The notes under the pieces: model-generated
The model's database searches: none
What the model saw: only the letters and a program-made list of their open reading frames with translations
What the model was told of the DNA's origin: nothing
In this document: positions 8,398 through 18,381 of the stretch, in pieces
Layout of the letters: each line of letters begins with the position of its first letter
Numbering within the stretch: the stretch's first letter is position 1
Source: Pseudomonas campi
GTDB lineage: Bacteria; Pseudomonadota; Gammaproteobacteria; Pseudomonadales; Pseudomonadaceae
NCBI RefSeq assembly: GCF_013200955.2
Contig: NZ_CP053697.2
Coordinates: 2,852,001 to 2,916,000, forward strand
Direction: 5' to 3'
Length of the DNA stretch: 64,000 nt
Program-made: the position numbers and the translations under genes

Positions 8398-9405
8398 TTA
8401 GTCTGCAATCCCCGCCTTGAACCGCACTGCCAGCCCAACCAGCGGGACATACGCCAGCAAGATGCCAACCAGCCCCTCACCACCCAGCGCCACCCAGCTG
8501 GCAATGGGCAGCAGCCAGAATAGATTGATGAGCGCAATCGCCACGGTCACCGGCAAGTGGCGACCGTAATGACGAGAGGCCACCTGATAAGCATGACTGC
8601 GGTGCGCCTGGTAGACCTTTTCACCGCGACAAAGACGACGCCCCAAGGTCAGCGTGGCATCGACGATGAAGACGCCCAGCAGGATCAGCCAAGCCCAGAG
8701 CAAACGCGGCTCGACCCAGGCAGCCTGCAGCGACAGCAACCCCAGGATCAGGCCCAAATAGCCACTCCCCGCATCACCCATGAAAATACGCGCGGGCGGG
8801 AAGTTCCAGAACAGGAACCCCGCACTCGCCGCAGCAAGCAACGCCGGCAGAAGCATGGCATCGAGATGCCCCGACAAGGCGTACAGCAGCGCACCCGCCA
8901 GACCGACAGTGACCGCCTCAACGCCGGCGATACCATCTATGCCATCCATGAAATTGTACAAATTGAGCATCCAGACCAGATAGAACACCGCCAGCGCAGC
9001 ACCCAGCCAACCCAGATTGATCCTGGCCCCGAAAATCTCCAGGTCCGGTGCCCCGCCCAACCAGACAACCCCCCAGATTGCCGCGGCAAAATGCGCAACC
9101 AGACGCCAACGCGCAGCAAGCGGGCGGTGGTCGTCGATGAAACCGACAAGGGCAACCAGGCCACCCGCGCCCCACAGCGCCCACAGATGCTGAGCGGTCA
9201 GGCCTTCCCACAGGAATAATCCAGGCAAAGCCAGGCTGACGCCCAAGACAATGGCCAAGCCACCGCCGCGCGGAGTCGGCAAGGTATGCGAACTGCGCTG
9301 ATTAGGGATATCCAGGACATTACGCAGCAAGGCATAACGACGCAGCAGCCAGGTCATCAGCAGAGACGCCAGAAACACCAGCAGCAGGAAACCTAACTCC
9401 ATCAT
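8398..9405 (-). CDS. wbpL: WbpL-like undecaprenyl-phosphate glycosyltransferase (MraY/WecA family)
   Basis: A 335-residue polytopic membrane enzyme with about ten hydrophobic segments. It is expected to transfer a sugar-1-phosphate (FucNAc or GlcNAc type) from a UDP-sugar to undecaprenyl phosphate, starting O-antigen units. Family motifs: FIDDHRPLAARWRL (Asp pair for Mg2+), NLYNFMDGIDGIAGVEA, and FMGDAGSGYLG. PTPRGGGLAIVLG is the usual cytoplasmic motif near the N terminus. Two ATGs are adjacent; GGAGG lies just upstream. The start overlaps the stop of the epimerase gene, so the two are coupled. Substrate sugar is inferred only from the WbpL resemblance. Confidence 0.85.
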   Translation of the reverse strand: MMELGFLLLVFLASLLMTWLLRRYALLRNVLDIPNQRSSHTLPTPRGGGLAIVLGVSLALPGLFLWEGLTAQHLWALWGAGGLVALVGFIDDHRPLAARWRLVAHFAAAIWGVVWLGGAPDLEIFGARINLGWLGAALAVFYLVWMLNLYNFMDGIDGIAGVEAVTVGLAGALLYALSGHLDAMLLPALLAAASAGFLFWNFPPARIFMGDAGSGYLGLILGLLSLQAAWVEPRLLWAWLILLGVFIVDATLTLGRRLCRGEKVYQAHRSHAYQVASRHYGRHLPVTVAIALINLFWLLPIASWVALGGEGLVGILLAYVPLVGLAVRFKAGIAD

Positions 9406-10373
9406 CGCGCCTCCTGCCCGAGGAAATCCGCGGCAGTCTGGCGCAAGACCTGATCACTGGAAAACGGCGGAGACCAACCCAGGAGCTGTCGATTCTTGCC
9501 AATATCGACACTCAACGAACCACACAGACGCTGCCCCACGCTGCGCCGCCCCAGCAATACAGCGCCAGCCTGCAACCAGCCTTGTGGCACCGGCAGCAGA
9601 CGCGCAGGTCGCTGCAGAGCGGACGCCAGCTTGCGCAGCAACTCGGTGGTAGAAAGCGACTCACCATCACTGACCAGGAAAACCTGGTTGGTCGCCGCCG
9701 GGTGATCAAGGCAGCACACCAGCAAGTCCACCAGGTTCGGCAAACCAACCAGGCTGCGCCGGTTATGGATCGCCCCCAGCGGTAGCGGCAGGCCCTTGCT
9801 TAACCAGCGCATCATGCTGAGGAAATTGGCCTTTACCCCCGGCCCATACACCAGAGGCGGACGAATAATCACCACCTCCATAGCCCCCCCTGCAGCCAAC
9901 TGCAGCAGAGCCTGTTCCGCTTCAAACTTGGAAACGGCATAAGGATCGGTGGGCGCAGGGCAATCATCTGCCGTGAAATTGGAACCCGGCACAGTCTGCT
10001 CGCCATTGACCTTGATCGTGCTGAGGAAAATAAACCGCTTCACCCCCGCCTGAGCCGCGGCCTGTGCCAACTTGAGAGTGCCTTGCAAATTGACCCGGCG
10101 AAAATCCGCCAGCGGGTCATCACTGCGCTCCTGCATCACATGCACACGGGCTGCACAGTGCACAACCACGGCGATGCCCTGCAGCGCTGCCGGATCGATA
10201 GCGTCCGTCGCCAAATCACCCAGTATCAACCGATCAACATTGGTCGCAGCTGGCAGGCTGCCTGCATCACGCAAGCCCGCTACCACCCGCACCCCTGGAA
10301 CAGCTTGCAGGCGCTCGCTCAGGGCACGCCCAACAAAACCAGTGGCTCCGGTCACCAAAATGCGCATGTGCAA
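9402..10373 (-). CDS. NAD-dependent sugar epimerase/dehydratase (WbpK/WbpV-like)
   Basis: A 323-residue extended short-chain dehydrogenase. The N-terminal Rossmann motif is ILVTGATGFVGRAL and the active-site pair is YAVSKFEAEQ (YxxxK). FLSTIKVNGEQT just before it carries the Ser/Thr. The family makes 4-keto reductions or epimerisations of UDP-HexNAc; next to a WbpL-like transferase it would make the sugar donor for the first O-antigen residue (UDP-FucNAc or UDP-QuiNAc type). Start may be M1 or M3 (10373 or 10367). ATGA overlap with wbpL. WbpK versus WbpV cannot be decided by eye. Confidence 0.85.
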   Translation of the reverse strand: MHMRILVTGATGFVGRALSERLQAVPGVRVVAGLRDAGSLPAATNVDRLILGDLATDAIDPAALQGIAVVVHCAARVHVMQERSDDPLADFRRVNLQGTLKLAQAAAQAGVKRFIFLSTIKVNGEQTVPGSNFTADDCPAPTDPYAVSKFEAEQALLQLAAGGAMEVVIIRPPLVYGPGVKANFLSMMRWLSKGLPLPLGAIHNRRSLVGLPNLVDLLVCCLDHPAATNQVFLVSDGESLSTTELLRKLASALQRPARLLPVPQGWLQAGAVLLGRRSVGQRLCGSLSVDIGKNRQLLGWSPPFSSDQVLRQTAADFLGQEAR

Positions 10374-10495
10374 ATAGCCCCATCAGGCAACAAATAAACA
10401 AGTCGGGAGAAAACCATAACGCGGGCTGCAGCGGTAGCTACGGGAATCAGGCCAGGAAGGCGCCCGCCATAGGCAAAGCCGCCCCAGATTATCCC
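10374..10495. other. Gap where a full O-antigen cluster would be expected
   Basis: 122 bases with no ORF, no repeat I recognise and no tRNA. In P. aeruginosa the O-antigen genes occupy this interval between the ihfB side and wbpK/wbpL/wbpM. Nothing here suggests a mobile-element scar. Confidence 0.4.
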
Positions 10496-10786
10496 TTATG
10501 GAGCGGATTGGACTTCACGCCCCTTGCGCAACGAGAGCAACTCTCGTTGCTGACGTGCAATACGCGCACGCAAGCGGCCAAGCAGCCAGAGGTTAAGCAG
10601 AAGGGAAAACACCGCACCCACGATAAAAGCCAGTGACATCAGCACCGAAACCGGCAACTCGGGGGTCAACCAACCCAGGAATACCAGGTGACTTGCCTGA
10701 CGGTTCTCCAGGATAAACACCAGCACCGCCAGACCCACCAGCAGCAATCCCAGAATCAGCAAGAAACGCTTGAAGCCAGTTAGCAT
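10496..10786 (-). CDS. LapA-domain (DUF1049) small inner-membrane protein
   Basis: A 96-residue protein with two hydrophobic segments: about 8-26 (FLLILGLLLVGLAVLVFIL) and about 48-70 (VLMSLAFIVGAVFSLLLNLW). A basic C-terminal helix (LRARIARQQRELLSLRKG) follows. The FILENRQ motif after the first helix is characteristic of the LPS assembly protein A family, called LapA/YciS in E. coli, where it acts with LapB/YciM in control of LpxC. It lies 24 bases downstream of ihfB on the same strand. It has no relation to the biofilm adhesin LapA at 63250. Confidence 0.85.
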   Translation of the reverse strand: MLTGFKRFLLILGLLLVGLAVLVFILENRQASHLVFLGWLTPELPVSVLMSLAFIVGAVFSLLLNLWLLGRLRARIARQQRELLSLRKGREVQSAP

Positions 10787-10810
10787 GCTCAGACTTCCCG
10801 TAGGAGAAGA

Positions 10811-11095
10811 TCACTCATCTTCGTTGACCCGATCACGCAGTTCCTTACCCGGTTTAAAGTGCGGCACGAACTTGCCATCCAGGCGTACCGACTCACCGGT
10901 TTTCGGGTTGCGACCAACACGCGGCGCGCGATAGTGCAGGGAAAAGCTGCCAAATCCACGGATCTCAATGCGATCCCCGGTGGCCAACGCCTGCGACATC
11001 TGCTCCAGCATGGTCTTGATCGCCAGCTCGACATCCTTGGAGGACAGCAACCCCTGGTGGGTGACAATGCGATCGATCAACTCCGACTTGGTCAT
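10811..11095 (-). CDS. ihfB: Integration host factor beta subunit
   Basis: A 94-residue HU/IHF-fold protein starting [20 protein letters not shown]. The beta-arm region [20 protein letters not shown] ends in NPKTGES, whose proline intercalates DNA. It pairs with IhfA to bend DNA sharply at specific sites and supports sigma-54 promoters, recombination and nucleoid structure. Full length. Lies downstream of rpsA, as in many gammaproteobacteria, but a strong terminator and about 260 bases separate them, so it probably has its own promoter. Confidence 0.98.
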   Translation of the reverse strand: MTKSELIDRIVTHQGLLSSKDVELAIKTMLEQMSQALATGDRIEIRGFGSFSLHYRAPRVGRNPKTGESVRLDGKFVPHFKPGKELRDRVNEDE

Positions 11096-11310
11096 GGTTT
11101 TCCCTTCTTTTTCAAGCGGCTAGATCACTAGATAGGAAGGTTTTAGCATGCTGGTCAGCTTTTGAACAGCCTATAAAACAAGGTGTTAGCGCAAAATCGT
11201 GACTCACCGGCAGGATTCAGTGCGCACCACATAAGCAGGCAAGACGAGCAATCCATCGCCATGGCCCCAAGCGCACCGCCGCGCGCAGCCAGCGATAAAA
11301 CCACAGGCAC

Positions 11311-11340
11311 AAAAAAGGGCGACCGAAGTCGCCCTTTTTC
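11311..11340. terminator. rpsA terminator
   Basis: Stem GGGCGAC/GTCGCCC with loop CGAA, flanked by A6 and T5, so it can act on either strand. It sits 15 bases past the rpsA stop. The rest of the ihfB-rpsA gap (11096-11310) shows no ORF. Confidence 0.92.
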
Positions 11341-11354
11341 TGATCAACCTGAAC

Positions 11355-13040
11355 TTAGTTCTGGTTCATCTGCGCGCGGATCAGATCACCAATGGTGGTC
11401 GGACCGGTGCTTTCCACTTCTTGCTTGGTACGCAGCTCTTTCATCGCGTCTTTTTCGTCTTCGACGTCTTTGGACTTGATGGACAGGCTGATTACGCGGC
11501 TCTTGCGGTCGATGCTGATGATCTTGGCTTCGACTTCGTCGCCTTCTTTCAGCACGTTACGGGCGTCTTCAACGCGGTCACGGCTGATTTCGGAGGCTTT
11601 CAGGGTCGCTTCGATATCGTTGCCCAGATCGATGATGGCGCCTTTGGCGTCAACTTCTTTCACGGTACCACGAACGATGGTGCCCTTCTCGTTGATCGAG
11701 GCGTAGTTGGAGAACGGATCGTCTTCCAGCTGCTTGATGCCCAGGGAGATGCGCTCGCGCTCCGGATCAACCGAGAGGATGACAGTTTCCAGCTCGTCGC
11801 CCTTCTTGAAACGGCGTACGGCTTCTTCGCCCACTTCGTTCCAGGAGATGTCGGACAGGTGAACCAGACCGTCGATGCCGCCGTCCAGACCAATGAAGAT
11901 ACCGAAATCGGTGATCGACTTGATGGTGCCGGAGATCTTGTCGCCCTTGTTGAACTGGCCAGAGAAGTCTTCCCATGGGTTCGACTTGCACTGCTTGATG
12001 CCCAGGGAGATACGACGACGCTCTTCGTCGATGTCGAGAACCTGAACTTCCACTTCGTCGCCGACGTTAACGACTTTGGACGGGTGGATGTTCTTGTTGG
12101 TCCAATCCATCTCGGACACGTGCACCAGGCCTTCAACGCCTTCTTCCAGCTCAGCGAAGCAGCCGTAGTCGGTCAGGTTGGTGACCTTGGCGGTAACACG
12201 GGTACCCTCTGGGTAACGCGCCTTGATGGCAACCCATGGGTCTTCGCCCAGTTGCTTCAGGCCCAGGGAGACGCGGTTGCGCTCGCGATCGTACTTGAGG
12301 ATCTTGACGTCGATCTCGTCGCCAACGTTGACGATCTCAGACGGGTGCTTGATACGCTTCCAGGCCATGTCGGTGATGTGCAGCAGACCATCGACGCCGC
12401 CCAGGTCAACGAACGCACCGTAGTCGGTGAGGTTCTTGACGATACCTTTGACCTGCTGGCCTTCCTGCAGGGATTCCAGCAGAGCTTCGCGCTCGGCACT
12501 GTTTTCCGCTTCCAGGACGCTGCGACGGGAAACGACAACGTTGTTGCGCTTCTGGTCCAGCTTGATGACCTTGAACTCGAGCTCTTTGCCTTCCAGGTGG
12601 GTGGTATCACGCACCGGACGGACATCGACCAGGGAGCCCGGCAGGAACGCACGGATGCCGTTAACGTCGACAGTGAAGCCGCCTTTAACCTTACCGTTGA
12701 TAACGCCCTTGACCACTTCTTCAGCGGCGAAAGCTGCTTCCAGAACGATCCAGCACTCGGCACGCTTGGCTTTTTCGCGGGACAGCTTGGTTTCACCAAA
12801 GCCATCTTCAACCGCGTCCAGCGCTACGTGTACTTCATCACCGACGTTGATGGCCAGTTCGCCAGCATCGTTGTAGAACTGCTCAAGCGGGATCAGGCCT
12901 TCGGATTTCAGACCAGCGTGGACAGTTACCCAGCCAGCTTGATAGTCGATATCGACGATGATCGCGGTGATGATCGCGCCAGCCTGAAGATTGAGGGTCT
13001 TTAGGCTTTCTTCAAATAGTTCTGCAAAGCTTTCGCTCAT
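11355..13040 (-). CDS. rpsA: 30S ribosomal protein S1
   Basis: A 561-residue S1, the mRNA-binding ribosomal protein needed to initiate on structured or weak-leader messages. Six S1 (OB-fold) repeats follow in order, at roughly 20-88, 105-172, 190-260, 276-348, 363-435 and 450-520. Repeats 3-6 carry recurring TDYGAF/TDFGIF-like and [16 protein letters not shown] motifs. Starts [22 protein letters not shown] lies 6 bases upstream of ATG. The cmk-rpsA-ihfB order is the classic arrangement. Confidence 0.98.
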   Translation of the reverse strand: MSESFAELFEESLKTLNLQAGAIITAIIVDIDYQAGWVTVHAGLKSEGLIPLEQFYNDAGELAINVGDEVHVALDAVEDGFGETKLSREKAKRAECWIVLEAAFAAEEVVKGVINGKVKGGFTVDVNGIRAFLPGSLVDVRPVRDTTHLEGKELEFKVIKLDQKRNNVVVSRRSVLEAENSAEREALLESLQEGQQVKGIVKNLTDYGAFVDLGGVDGLLHITDMAWKRIKHPSEIVNVGDEIDVKILKYDRERNRVSLGLKQLGEDPWVAIKARYPEGTRVTAKVTNLTDYGCFAELEEGVEGLVHVSEMDWTNKNIHPSKVVNVGDEVEVQVLDIDEERRRISLGIKQCKSNPWEDFSGQFNKGDKISGTIKSITDFGIFIGLDGGIDGLVHLSDISWNEVGEEAVRRFKKGDELETVILSVDPERERISLGIKQLEDDPFSNYASINEKGTIVRGTVKEVDAKGAIIDLGNDIEATLKASEISRDRVEDARNVLKEGDEVEAKIISIDRKSRVISLSIKSKDVEDEKDAMKELRTKQEVESTGPTTIGDLIRAQMNQN

Positions 13041-13109
13041 GTTGATTCCTGTTGATCAAGGACAGGGGATCTGCCCAAACCACACTCCAGACAATGTGGG
13101 TACGTGATG

Positions 13110-13153
13110 TAAAAAGAGGCTTGCAGGACGTTGACTGGTCTCCTGCATGCCTC
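13110..13153 (-). terminator. Terminator after cmk, upstream of rpsA
   Basis: Read leftward, a stem GAGGC-AT-GCAGGA pairs with TCCTGC-AA-GCCTC and is followed by TTTTT. It separates cmk from rpsA, so rpsA likely has a promoter in the remaining 70 bases (13041-13110). Confidence 0.7.
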
Positions 13154-13182
13154 CTTGTCGACCGCGAAAGTGCGGTCTTTTA

Positions 13183-13848
13183 CTACCCGGCGAGATCGCG
13201 GCTGGCGACCTCGCTGAGAATCCTTTCCATGACTTGTTCGATGGACAGCTCGGTGGAATCCAGCTGGATGGCATCGGGTGCCGGCTTCAGCGGAGCCACT
13301 GCGCGCTGCATATCGCGCTCATCGCGCGCACGAATCTCGTCTAGGAGACTCGGCAGGCTAACACCTTCAACCTTGCCTTTCAACTGCAGATAGCGGCGAC
13401 GGGCGCGCTCCTCGGCACTGGCGGTCAGGTAGACCTTCAACGGCGCCTCGGGAAACACCACCGTACCCATGTCGCGACCATCGGCCACCAGGCCCGGCGC
13501 TTCACGGAAAGCGCGCTGACGCTGCAGTAGGGCTTCGCGCACCGCCGGCAGGGAGGCGACCATGGAAGCACCGGCGCCGACCTGTTCGTTGCGGATATCG
13601 TCGGTGACTTCGTCGCCTTCGAGAATGATGCGCTTGTCGATGAACTGTACGTCCAGATGGGCGGCCAGGGTTTTCAGCGCCTCCTCGTTGGTCAGGTCGA
13701 TGCCGTGATTGCCCGCGGCGAAGGCCAGCAGGCGATACAGAGCGCCGGAGTCCAGCAGGTTCCAGCCCAGCTTGGCGGCCAGCAGGCCGGCAATGGTGCC
13801 TTTGCCGGAGCCGCTCGGCCCGTCGATGGTGATGACGACAGCGGTCAT
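13183..13848 (-). CDS. cmk: Cytidylate kinase
   Basis: A 221-residue P-loop kinase that phosphorylates CMP and dCMP with ATP. The start [20 protein letters not shown] carries the Walker A motif. [13 protein letters not shown] and [13 protein letters not shown] are family motifs, and [16 protein letters not shown] is the Arg-rich lid. The start is set by the 4-base ATGA overlap with the tyrA-aroA stop codon. An in-frame extension upstream is read out of frame from that gene and is rejected. Confidence 0.96.
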   Translation of the reverse strand: MTAVVITIDGPSGSGKGTIAGLLAAKLGWNLLDSGALYRLLAFAAGNHGIDLTNEEALKTLAAHLDVQFIDKRIILEGDEVTDDIRNEQVGAGASMVASLPAVREALLQRQRAFREAPGLVADGRDMGTVVFPEAPLKVYLTASAEERARRRYLQLKGKVEGVSLPSLLDEIRARDERDMQRAVAPLKPAPDAIQLDSTELSIEQVMERILSEVASRDLAG

Positions 13849-16088
13849 GCCTGCTTCTCCTCGGCGACGCGGATACCGGTCTGGGCAGCCAGGCCGAGGA
13901 AGTTGGGGAAGGACGTGGCGACGTTGGCGCAGTCGTGGATACGGATCGGCGCCGTGGCACGCAGCGAGGCGACGCTGAAGGACATGGCGATACGGTGGTC
14001 GCCATGGCTCCACACCTCGCCACCACCGATCGGACCACCCTCGATGATGATGCCGTCCGGGGTCGGCTCAGCCTTGACGCCCAGAGCGATCAGGCCGTCG
14101 GCCATGACCTGGATACGGTCGGATTCCTTGACCCGCAGCTCTTCGGCGCCGCGCAGCACGGTACGCCCTTCGGCGCAGGCGGCGGCAACGAACAGCACCG
14201 GGAACTCGTCGATGGCCAGCGGCACCAGGTCTTCCGGGATATCGATGCCCTTGAGCTTGGCCGCGCGCACACGGATATCGGCAACCGGCTCGCCACCCAC
14301 TTCGCGCTGGTTTTCCAGGGTCAGGTCGGCGCCCATCAGCTTGAGGATATCGATCACCCCGGTGCGGGTCGGGTTGATGCCGACGTGCTCCAGCACCAGT
14401 TCGGAACCTTCGGCGATGCTCGCCGCCACCAGGAAGAAGGCCGCGGAGGAGATATCTGCCGGCACTTCGATATGGGTGGCGCTGAGCTTGTGGCCGGACT
14501 CGACGGTAGCGATATTGCCGTCAACCGCCACTGGATAGCCGAAGCCGCGCAGCATGCGCTCGGTGTGATCGCGGGTCGGCGCCGGTTCGGTCACCGCGGT
14601 CTCGCCAGCGGCATACAGGCCGGCCAGCAACAGGCAGGACTTGACCTGGGCGCTGGCCATCGGCATTTCGTAGCTCATGCCGGTCAGGCGCTGGCCGCCT
14701 TTGATGTGCATCGGCGGACGGCCTTCGGCAGCCGTCTCGATCACTGCACCCATCTCGCGCAGCGGCTTGGCCACGCGGTTCATCGGGCGCTTGGACAGCG
14801 AAGCGTCGCCGGTCAACACGGTATCGAAGGGCTGTGCGGCCAGCAGGCCGGAGAGCAGGCGCATCGAGGTGCCCGAATTGCCCAGGTACAGCGGGCCGGG
14901 TGGCGGCTTGAGGCCATGCAGGCCGACGCCATGCACGGTCACCTTGCCATGGTGCGGGCCTTCGATGACCACGCCCATGTCGCGGAATGCCTGCAGGGTC
15001 GCCAGGGCGTCCTCACCTTCGAGGAAACCTTCCACTTCGGTGGTGCCTTCGGCCAGCGAGCCGAGCATGATCGAGCGGTGCGAGATGGACTTGTCGCCCG
15101 GTACGCGGATGCGGCCGGAGAGAGAGCCACCGGGATTGGCGAGGTAGATCAGGTCGTTCGAGTGCATGGCGTCCACATAGGCCCTGCGGGCCAGGATTTT
15201 GCTGAAATGCTCGCGGGCAAAGCGGGCGCGGGTGAACACGCCCAACAACTGATGCCCGTCCCCTGCGTCGACCGCGCCGCGCAAGGCGTCGAGGTCGTCG
15301 CGAAATGCGTCCAGCGTGCGCAGCACCGCCTCGCGATTGGCGAGGAAGATGTCGTGCCACATCACCGGATCACTGCCGGCAATCCGCGTGAAATCGCGGA
15401 ATCCGCCAGCGGCGTAACGGAAAATCTCCAGGTTCTCGCTGCGCTTGGCCAGCGAGTCGACCAGGGTAAAGGCCAGCAGGTGCGGCAGATGGCTGGTAGC
15501 AGCCAGCACCTGGTCGTGGTGCTCCACGTCCATATGCTCGACATCCGCGCCCAGCTCGCGCCACAGCCCGTCGACCAGGGCCAGCGCAGCAGCATCGGTC
15601 GACTCCTGCGGCGTCAAAATCACCTTGTGACGGCGGAACAGCTGGGCATTCGAGGCTTCCACCCCGCTCTGCTCGGAGCCAGCAATCGGATGGCCCGGAA
15701 CAAAGCGCGGGTTGTCACCAACAAAGGCCAGGCGCGCCGCGCGCACCACATTGCCCTTGGCGCTGCCGACATCGGTGAGCACTGCATCGCCCAGATCGAG
15801 CTTGGCCAGCTGCGCCAGCAGCTTCTCCATGGCCAGGATAGGCACCGCCAGCTGGATCACCGCAGCCCCCTGACAGGCGGCCGCCAACTCGGTTTCGCAG
15901 CGATCGACCACGCCCAGTTCGACCGCCAGGCGGCGCGATTCGGCATCCAGGTCGACCCCAACCACCTCGGTGAACAGGCCTTTCTCGCGAATGCCCTTGG
16001 CAAAGGAGCCGCCAATCAGGCCCAGGCCGACCACCACCAGGCGGCCGAGCTTGGCGGATGCAGATGACACCGACATGACATCAGCCAC
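13845..16088 (-). CDS. Fused prephenate dehydrogenase / EPSP synthase
   Basis: A 747-residue bifunctional enzyme. Residues about 15-290 are a TyrA prephenate dehydrogenase: [18 protein letters not shown] binds NAD, and later [26 protein letters not shown] and [10 protein letters not shown] occur. From about 310 to the end is AroA (5-enolpyruvylshikimate-3-phosphate synthase) with [35 protein letters not shown] and [12 protein letters not shown] elements. It thus works in both chorismate formation and tyrosine synthesis. This fusion is normal in Pseudomonas. A second possible start is M5 (16076); M1 overlaps the hisC stop by 8 bases. Confidence 0.95.
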   Translation of the reverse strand: MADVMSVSSASAKLGRLVVVGLGLIGGSFAKGIREKGLFTEVVGVDLDAESRRLAVELGVVDRCETELAAACQGAAVIQLAVPILAMEKLLAQLAKLDLGDAVLTDVGSAKGNVVRAARLAFVGDNPRFVPGHPIAGSEQSGVEASNAQLFRRHKVILTPQESTDAAALALVDGLWRELGADVEHMDVEHHDQVLAATSHLPHLLAFTLVDSLAKRSENLEIFRYAAGGFRDFTRIAGSDPVMWHDIFLANREAVLRTLDAFRDDLDALRGAVDAGDGHQLLGVFTRARFAREHFSKILARRAYVDAMHSNDLIYLANPGGSLSGRIRVPGDKSISHRSIMLGSLAEGTTEVEGFLEGEDALATLQAFRDMGVVIEGPHHGKVTVHGVGLHGLKPPPGPLYLGNSGTSMRLLSGLLAAQPFDTVLTGDASLSKRPMNRVAKPLREMGAVIETAAEGRPPMHIKGGQRLTGMSYEMPMASAQVKSCLLLAGLYAAGETAVTEPAPTRDHTERMLRGFGYPVAVDGNIATVESGHKLSATHIEVPADISSAAFFLVAASIAEGSELVLEHVGINPTRTGVIDILKLMGADLTLENQREVGGEPVADIRVRAAKLKGIDIPEDLVPLAIDEFPVLFVAAACAEGRTVLRGAEELRVKESDRIQVMADGLIALGVKAEPTPDGIIIEGGPIGGGEVWSHGDHRIAMSFSVASLRATAPIRIHDCANVATSFPNFLGLAAQTGIRVAEEKQA

Positions 16089-17193
16089 GCGCGAGCACCT
16101 GGCCCAGTACGTCGAGGAAACGGGCGTTTTCCGCCTGAGTACCGATGGACACGCGCAGGAAGGTCGGCATGCCGTAGCCGCCCACCGGACGCACGATCAC
16201 GCCCTCTTGCAACAGCGCCTGATTGATGGGCGCCGCATCGCGGGCGAAGTCGACGGCGATGAAATTGCCCTTGGAGGGAATCCAGCTCAGCCCCAGCGCA
16301 GCGAAACCCGCTTCCAGCTGAGCCATGCCGGCATCGTTGCCCCGGCGACTCTCGGCCAGGTAGTCGGCGTCATCCAGGGCCGCGCAGGCAGCACTGAGGG
16401 CCAGGCTGTTGACGTTGAACGGCTGGCGCACGCGGTTCAGCACATCGGCGACCTGCGGCGAGGACAGCGCATAACCGACCCGCAGCGAGGCCAGGCCATA
16501 GGCCTTGGAGAAGGTGCGCGAGACGATCAGATTGGGGTAACGCGCCAGATAGTCGAGACCATCCGGCAGTTCGTCGCCCTCGGCGTATTCGATGTAGGCC
16601 TCGTCCAGCACCACCAGCACGTCCTGCGGCACGCGGCCGAGGAATGATTCCAGCGCATCCGGACCGAACCATGTGCCGGTCGGGTTGTTCGGATTGGCGA
16701 TGAACACCACGCGGGTGTTGCCGTCGATGGCCGCCAGCATGGCTTGCAGATCGTGACCATGGGCCTGGGCCGGCACCGCCTTGCCCTGGGCACCGACCGC
16801 CTGGGTGGCGATCGGGTAGACGGCGAAGGCGTACTGACTGAACACCGCATTCAGCCCCGGCGCCAGCCAGGCGCGAGCGACCAGATCGAGAATGTCATTG
16901 GAGCCGTTACCGAGGGTCACCTGGGCCACACTCACGCCACAGCGCGCCGCCAGCCTGGACTTCAGCTCGAAACCGTTGCCGTCGGGGTAGCGGGTCAGCT
17001 CGGCCAGTTCGGTGCGAATAGCCTCCAGCGCCTTCGGCGACGGGCCCAGCGGGTTCTCGTTACTGGCCAGCTTGACGATGCCGGCCGGATCGAGGTTCAG
17101 CTCACGGGCCAGTTCGTCGACCGGTTTACCCGGCACGTAGGGCGAAAGCTTCTGCACGCCCGGTACGGCGCGGGCGAGGAAATCGCAACTCAT
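16081..17193 (-). CDS. hisC: Histidinol-phosphate / aromatic aminotransferase
   Basis: A 370-residue class I/II PLP aminotransferase. VKLASNENPLGPSPKALEAI is the HisC signature near the N terminus; ANPNNPTGTWFG and VVLDEAYIEYA bind cofactor; IVSRTFSKAYGLASLRVGYA contains the PLP lysine; the C terminus has FLRVSIGTQAENARFLDVL. Histidinol-phosphate transaminase by family; the location between pheA and tyrA-aroA suggests a role with prephenate or aromatic 2-oxo acids too, as for PAO1 hisC2. The stop overlaps the downstream gene. Confidence 0.93.
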   Translation of the reverse strand: MSCDFLARAVPGVQKLSPYVPGKPVDELARELNLDPAGIVKLASNENPLGPSPKALEAIRTELAELTRYPDGNGFELKSRLAARCGVSVAQVTLGNGSNDILDLVARAWLAPGLNAVFSQYAFAVYPIATQAVGAQGKAVPAQAHGHDLQAMLAAIDGNTRVVFIANPNNPTGTWFGPDALESFLGRVPQDVLVVLDEAYIEYAEGDELPDGLDYLARYPNLIVSRTFSKAYGLASLRVGYALSSPQVADVLNRVRQPFNVNSLALSAACAALDDADYLAESRRGNDAGMAQLEAGFAALGLSWIPSKGNFIAVDFARDAAPINQALLQEGVIVRPVGGYGMPTFLRVSIGTQAENARFLDVLGQVLARG

Positions 17194-17210
17194 AAAAAAG
17201 CCTCAAGCTT

Positions 17211-17260
17211 TTAGCCTCAAGCAGCAAGTCGAGCCAAGCGCGGTGCTGCTTGAGGCTTAC
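17211..17260. repeat. Intergenic hairpin between pheA and hisC
   Basis: TAGCCTCAAGCAGCA pairs with TGCTGCTTGAGGCTTA around a loop of about 20 bases. It resembles short palindromes common between Pseudomonas genes. It lacks a proper leftward T run, so it is more likely REP-like than a terminator. Confidence 0.6.
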
Positions 17261-17283
17261 GACGTGCGGCTTGCCGCTGTTTT

Positions 17284-18381
17284 TTAAAGTACCGCTTTCG
17301 GGTAGGAACCCAGCACCTTGAGCGCCACGGCTTCCTGATTGATCTTTTCCAACACGTCCTTGATCAGCGGGTCCTGGTGGTGACCGACGAAGTCGATGAA
17401 GAACACGTAGGTCCACTTGCCACTACGCGACGGGCGGGTCTCGATGCGGGTCAGGTCGATGCCGTTGTTGTGGAACGGCACCAGCAGCTCGTGCAGTGTG
17501 CCCGGCTTGTTGCGCATGGAAACGATCACAGAGGTCTTGTCGTCGCCGGTCGGCGGCACTTCCTGGCTGCCAATGATGAGGAAGCGCGTGGAGTTGTCCG
17601 GGCGATCCTCGATCTTCTCGGCCAGCTTGCTCAGGCCATACAGGCTCGCCGCCATGTCGCCGGCGATAGCCGCCGAGTTCCACTCGCTCTTCACCCGCTT
17701 GGCCGCTTCGGCGTTGCTGGAAACCGCCACGCGCTCGACATTCGGGTAGTGCGCGTCCAGCCACTTGCGGCACTGGGCCAGGGACTGGGCGTGGGAGTAG
17801 ATGCGGGTAATCTTGTCGGTCTTAGTGGTTTCACCGACCAGCAGGTGGTGGTGGATACGCAACTCCACCTCACCGCAGATGACCATGTCGTGCTCGAGGA
17901 AGCTGTCGAGGGTGTGGTTGACCGCACCCTCGGTGGAGTTTTCCACCGGCACCACGCCGAAGTTGACCGCACCGGCAGCCACTTCGCGGAACACTTCGTC
18001 GATCGCCGCCATCGGCTGGCTGATCACCGCGTGACCGAAGTGCTTGAGCGCCGCGGCCTGGGAGAAAGTGCCTTCCGGACCGAGGTAGGCGATCTTCAGC
18101 GGCTGCTCGAGGGCCAGGCAGGAGGACATGATTTCGCGGAACAGCCGCGCCACTTCCTCGTTGTCCAGCGGCCCCTTGTTCAGCTCCATGATGTGCTTGA
18201 GCACCCAGGCTTCACGCTCGGGGCGGTAGAACACCGGCGCTTCGCCGGCAGGCAGCGAGAGCATCTTCACCCGCGCCACTTCCTGGGCACAGCGCGCGCG
18301 GTCGCTGATCAGCTCGAGAATCTTCTCATCGAGGCTGTCGATGCGCACGCGCAGCGCCTTGAGCTGATCAACGTCACTCAT
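17284..18381 (-). CDS. pheA: Bifunctional chorismate mutase / prephenate dehydratase
   Basis: A 365-residue P-protein. Residues about 1-95 are an AroQ chorismate mutase (LKALRVRIDSLDEKILELIS, then VARVKMLSLPAGEAPVFYRP). About 97-275 is prephenate dehydratase (IAYLGPEGTFSQAAALKHFG, VPVENSTEGAVNHTLDSF, NSTRFLIIG). A C-terminal ACT domain (VSMRNKPGTLHELLVPF, then RIETRPSRSGKWTYVFFID) is the phenylalanine feedback site. It makes phenylpyruvate from chorismate. Start codon overlaps the serC stop by one base (TGATG). Confidence 0.97.
   Translation of the reverse strand: MSDVDQLKALRVRIDSLDEKILELISDRARCAQEVARVKMLSLPAGEAPVFYRPEREAWVLKHIMELNKGPLDNEEVARLFREIMSSCLALEQPLKIAYLGPEGTFSQAAALKHFGHAVISQPMAAIDEVFREVAAGAVNFGVVPVENSTEGAVNHTLDSFLEHDMVICGEVELRIHHHLLVGETTKTDKITRIYSHAQSLAQCRKWLDAHYPNVERVAVSSNAEAAKRVKSEWNSAAIAGDMAASLYGLSKLAEKIEDRPDNSTRFLIIGSQEVPPTGDDKTSVIVSMRNKPGTLHELLVPFHNNGIDLTRIETRPSRSGKWTYVFFIDFVGHHQDPLIKDVLEKINQEAVALKVLGSYPKAVL

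Noticed and set aside
11421..13004. 527-codon frame opposite rpsA
   Set aside because: Mirror of S1 repeats, not an independent protein.
13935..16067. 710-codon frame opposite tyrA-aroA
   Set aside because: Same reason; the leftward protein has all enzyme motifs.
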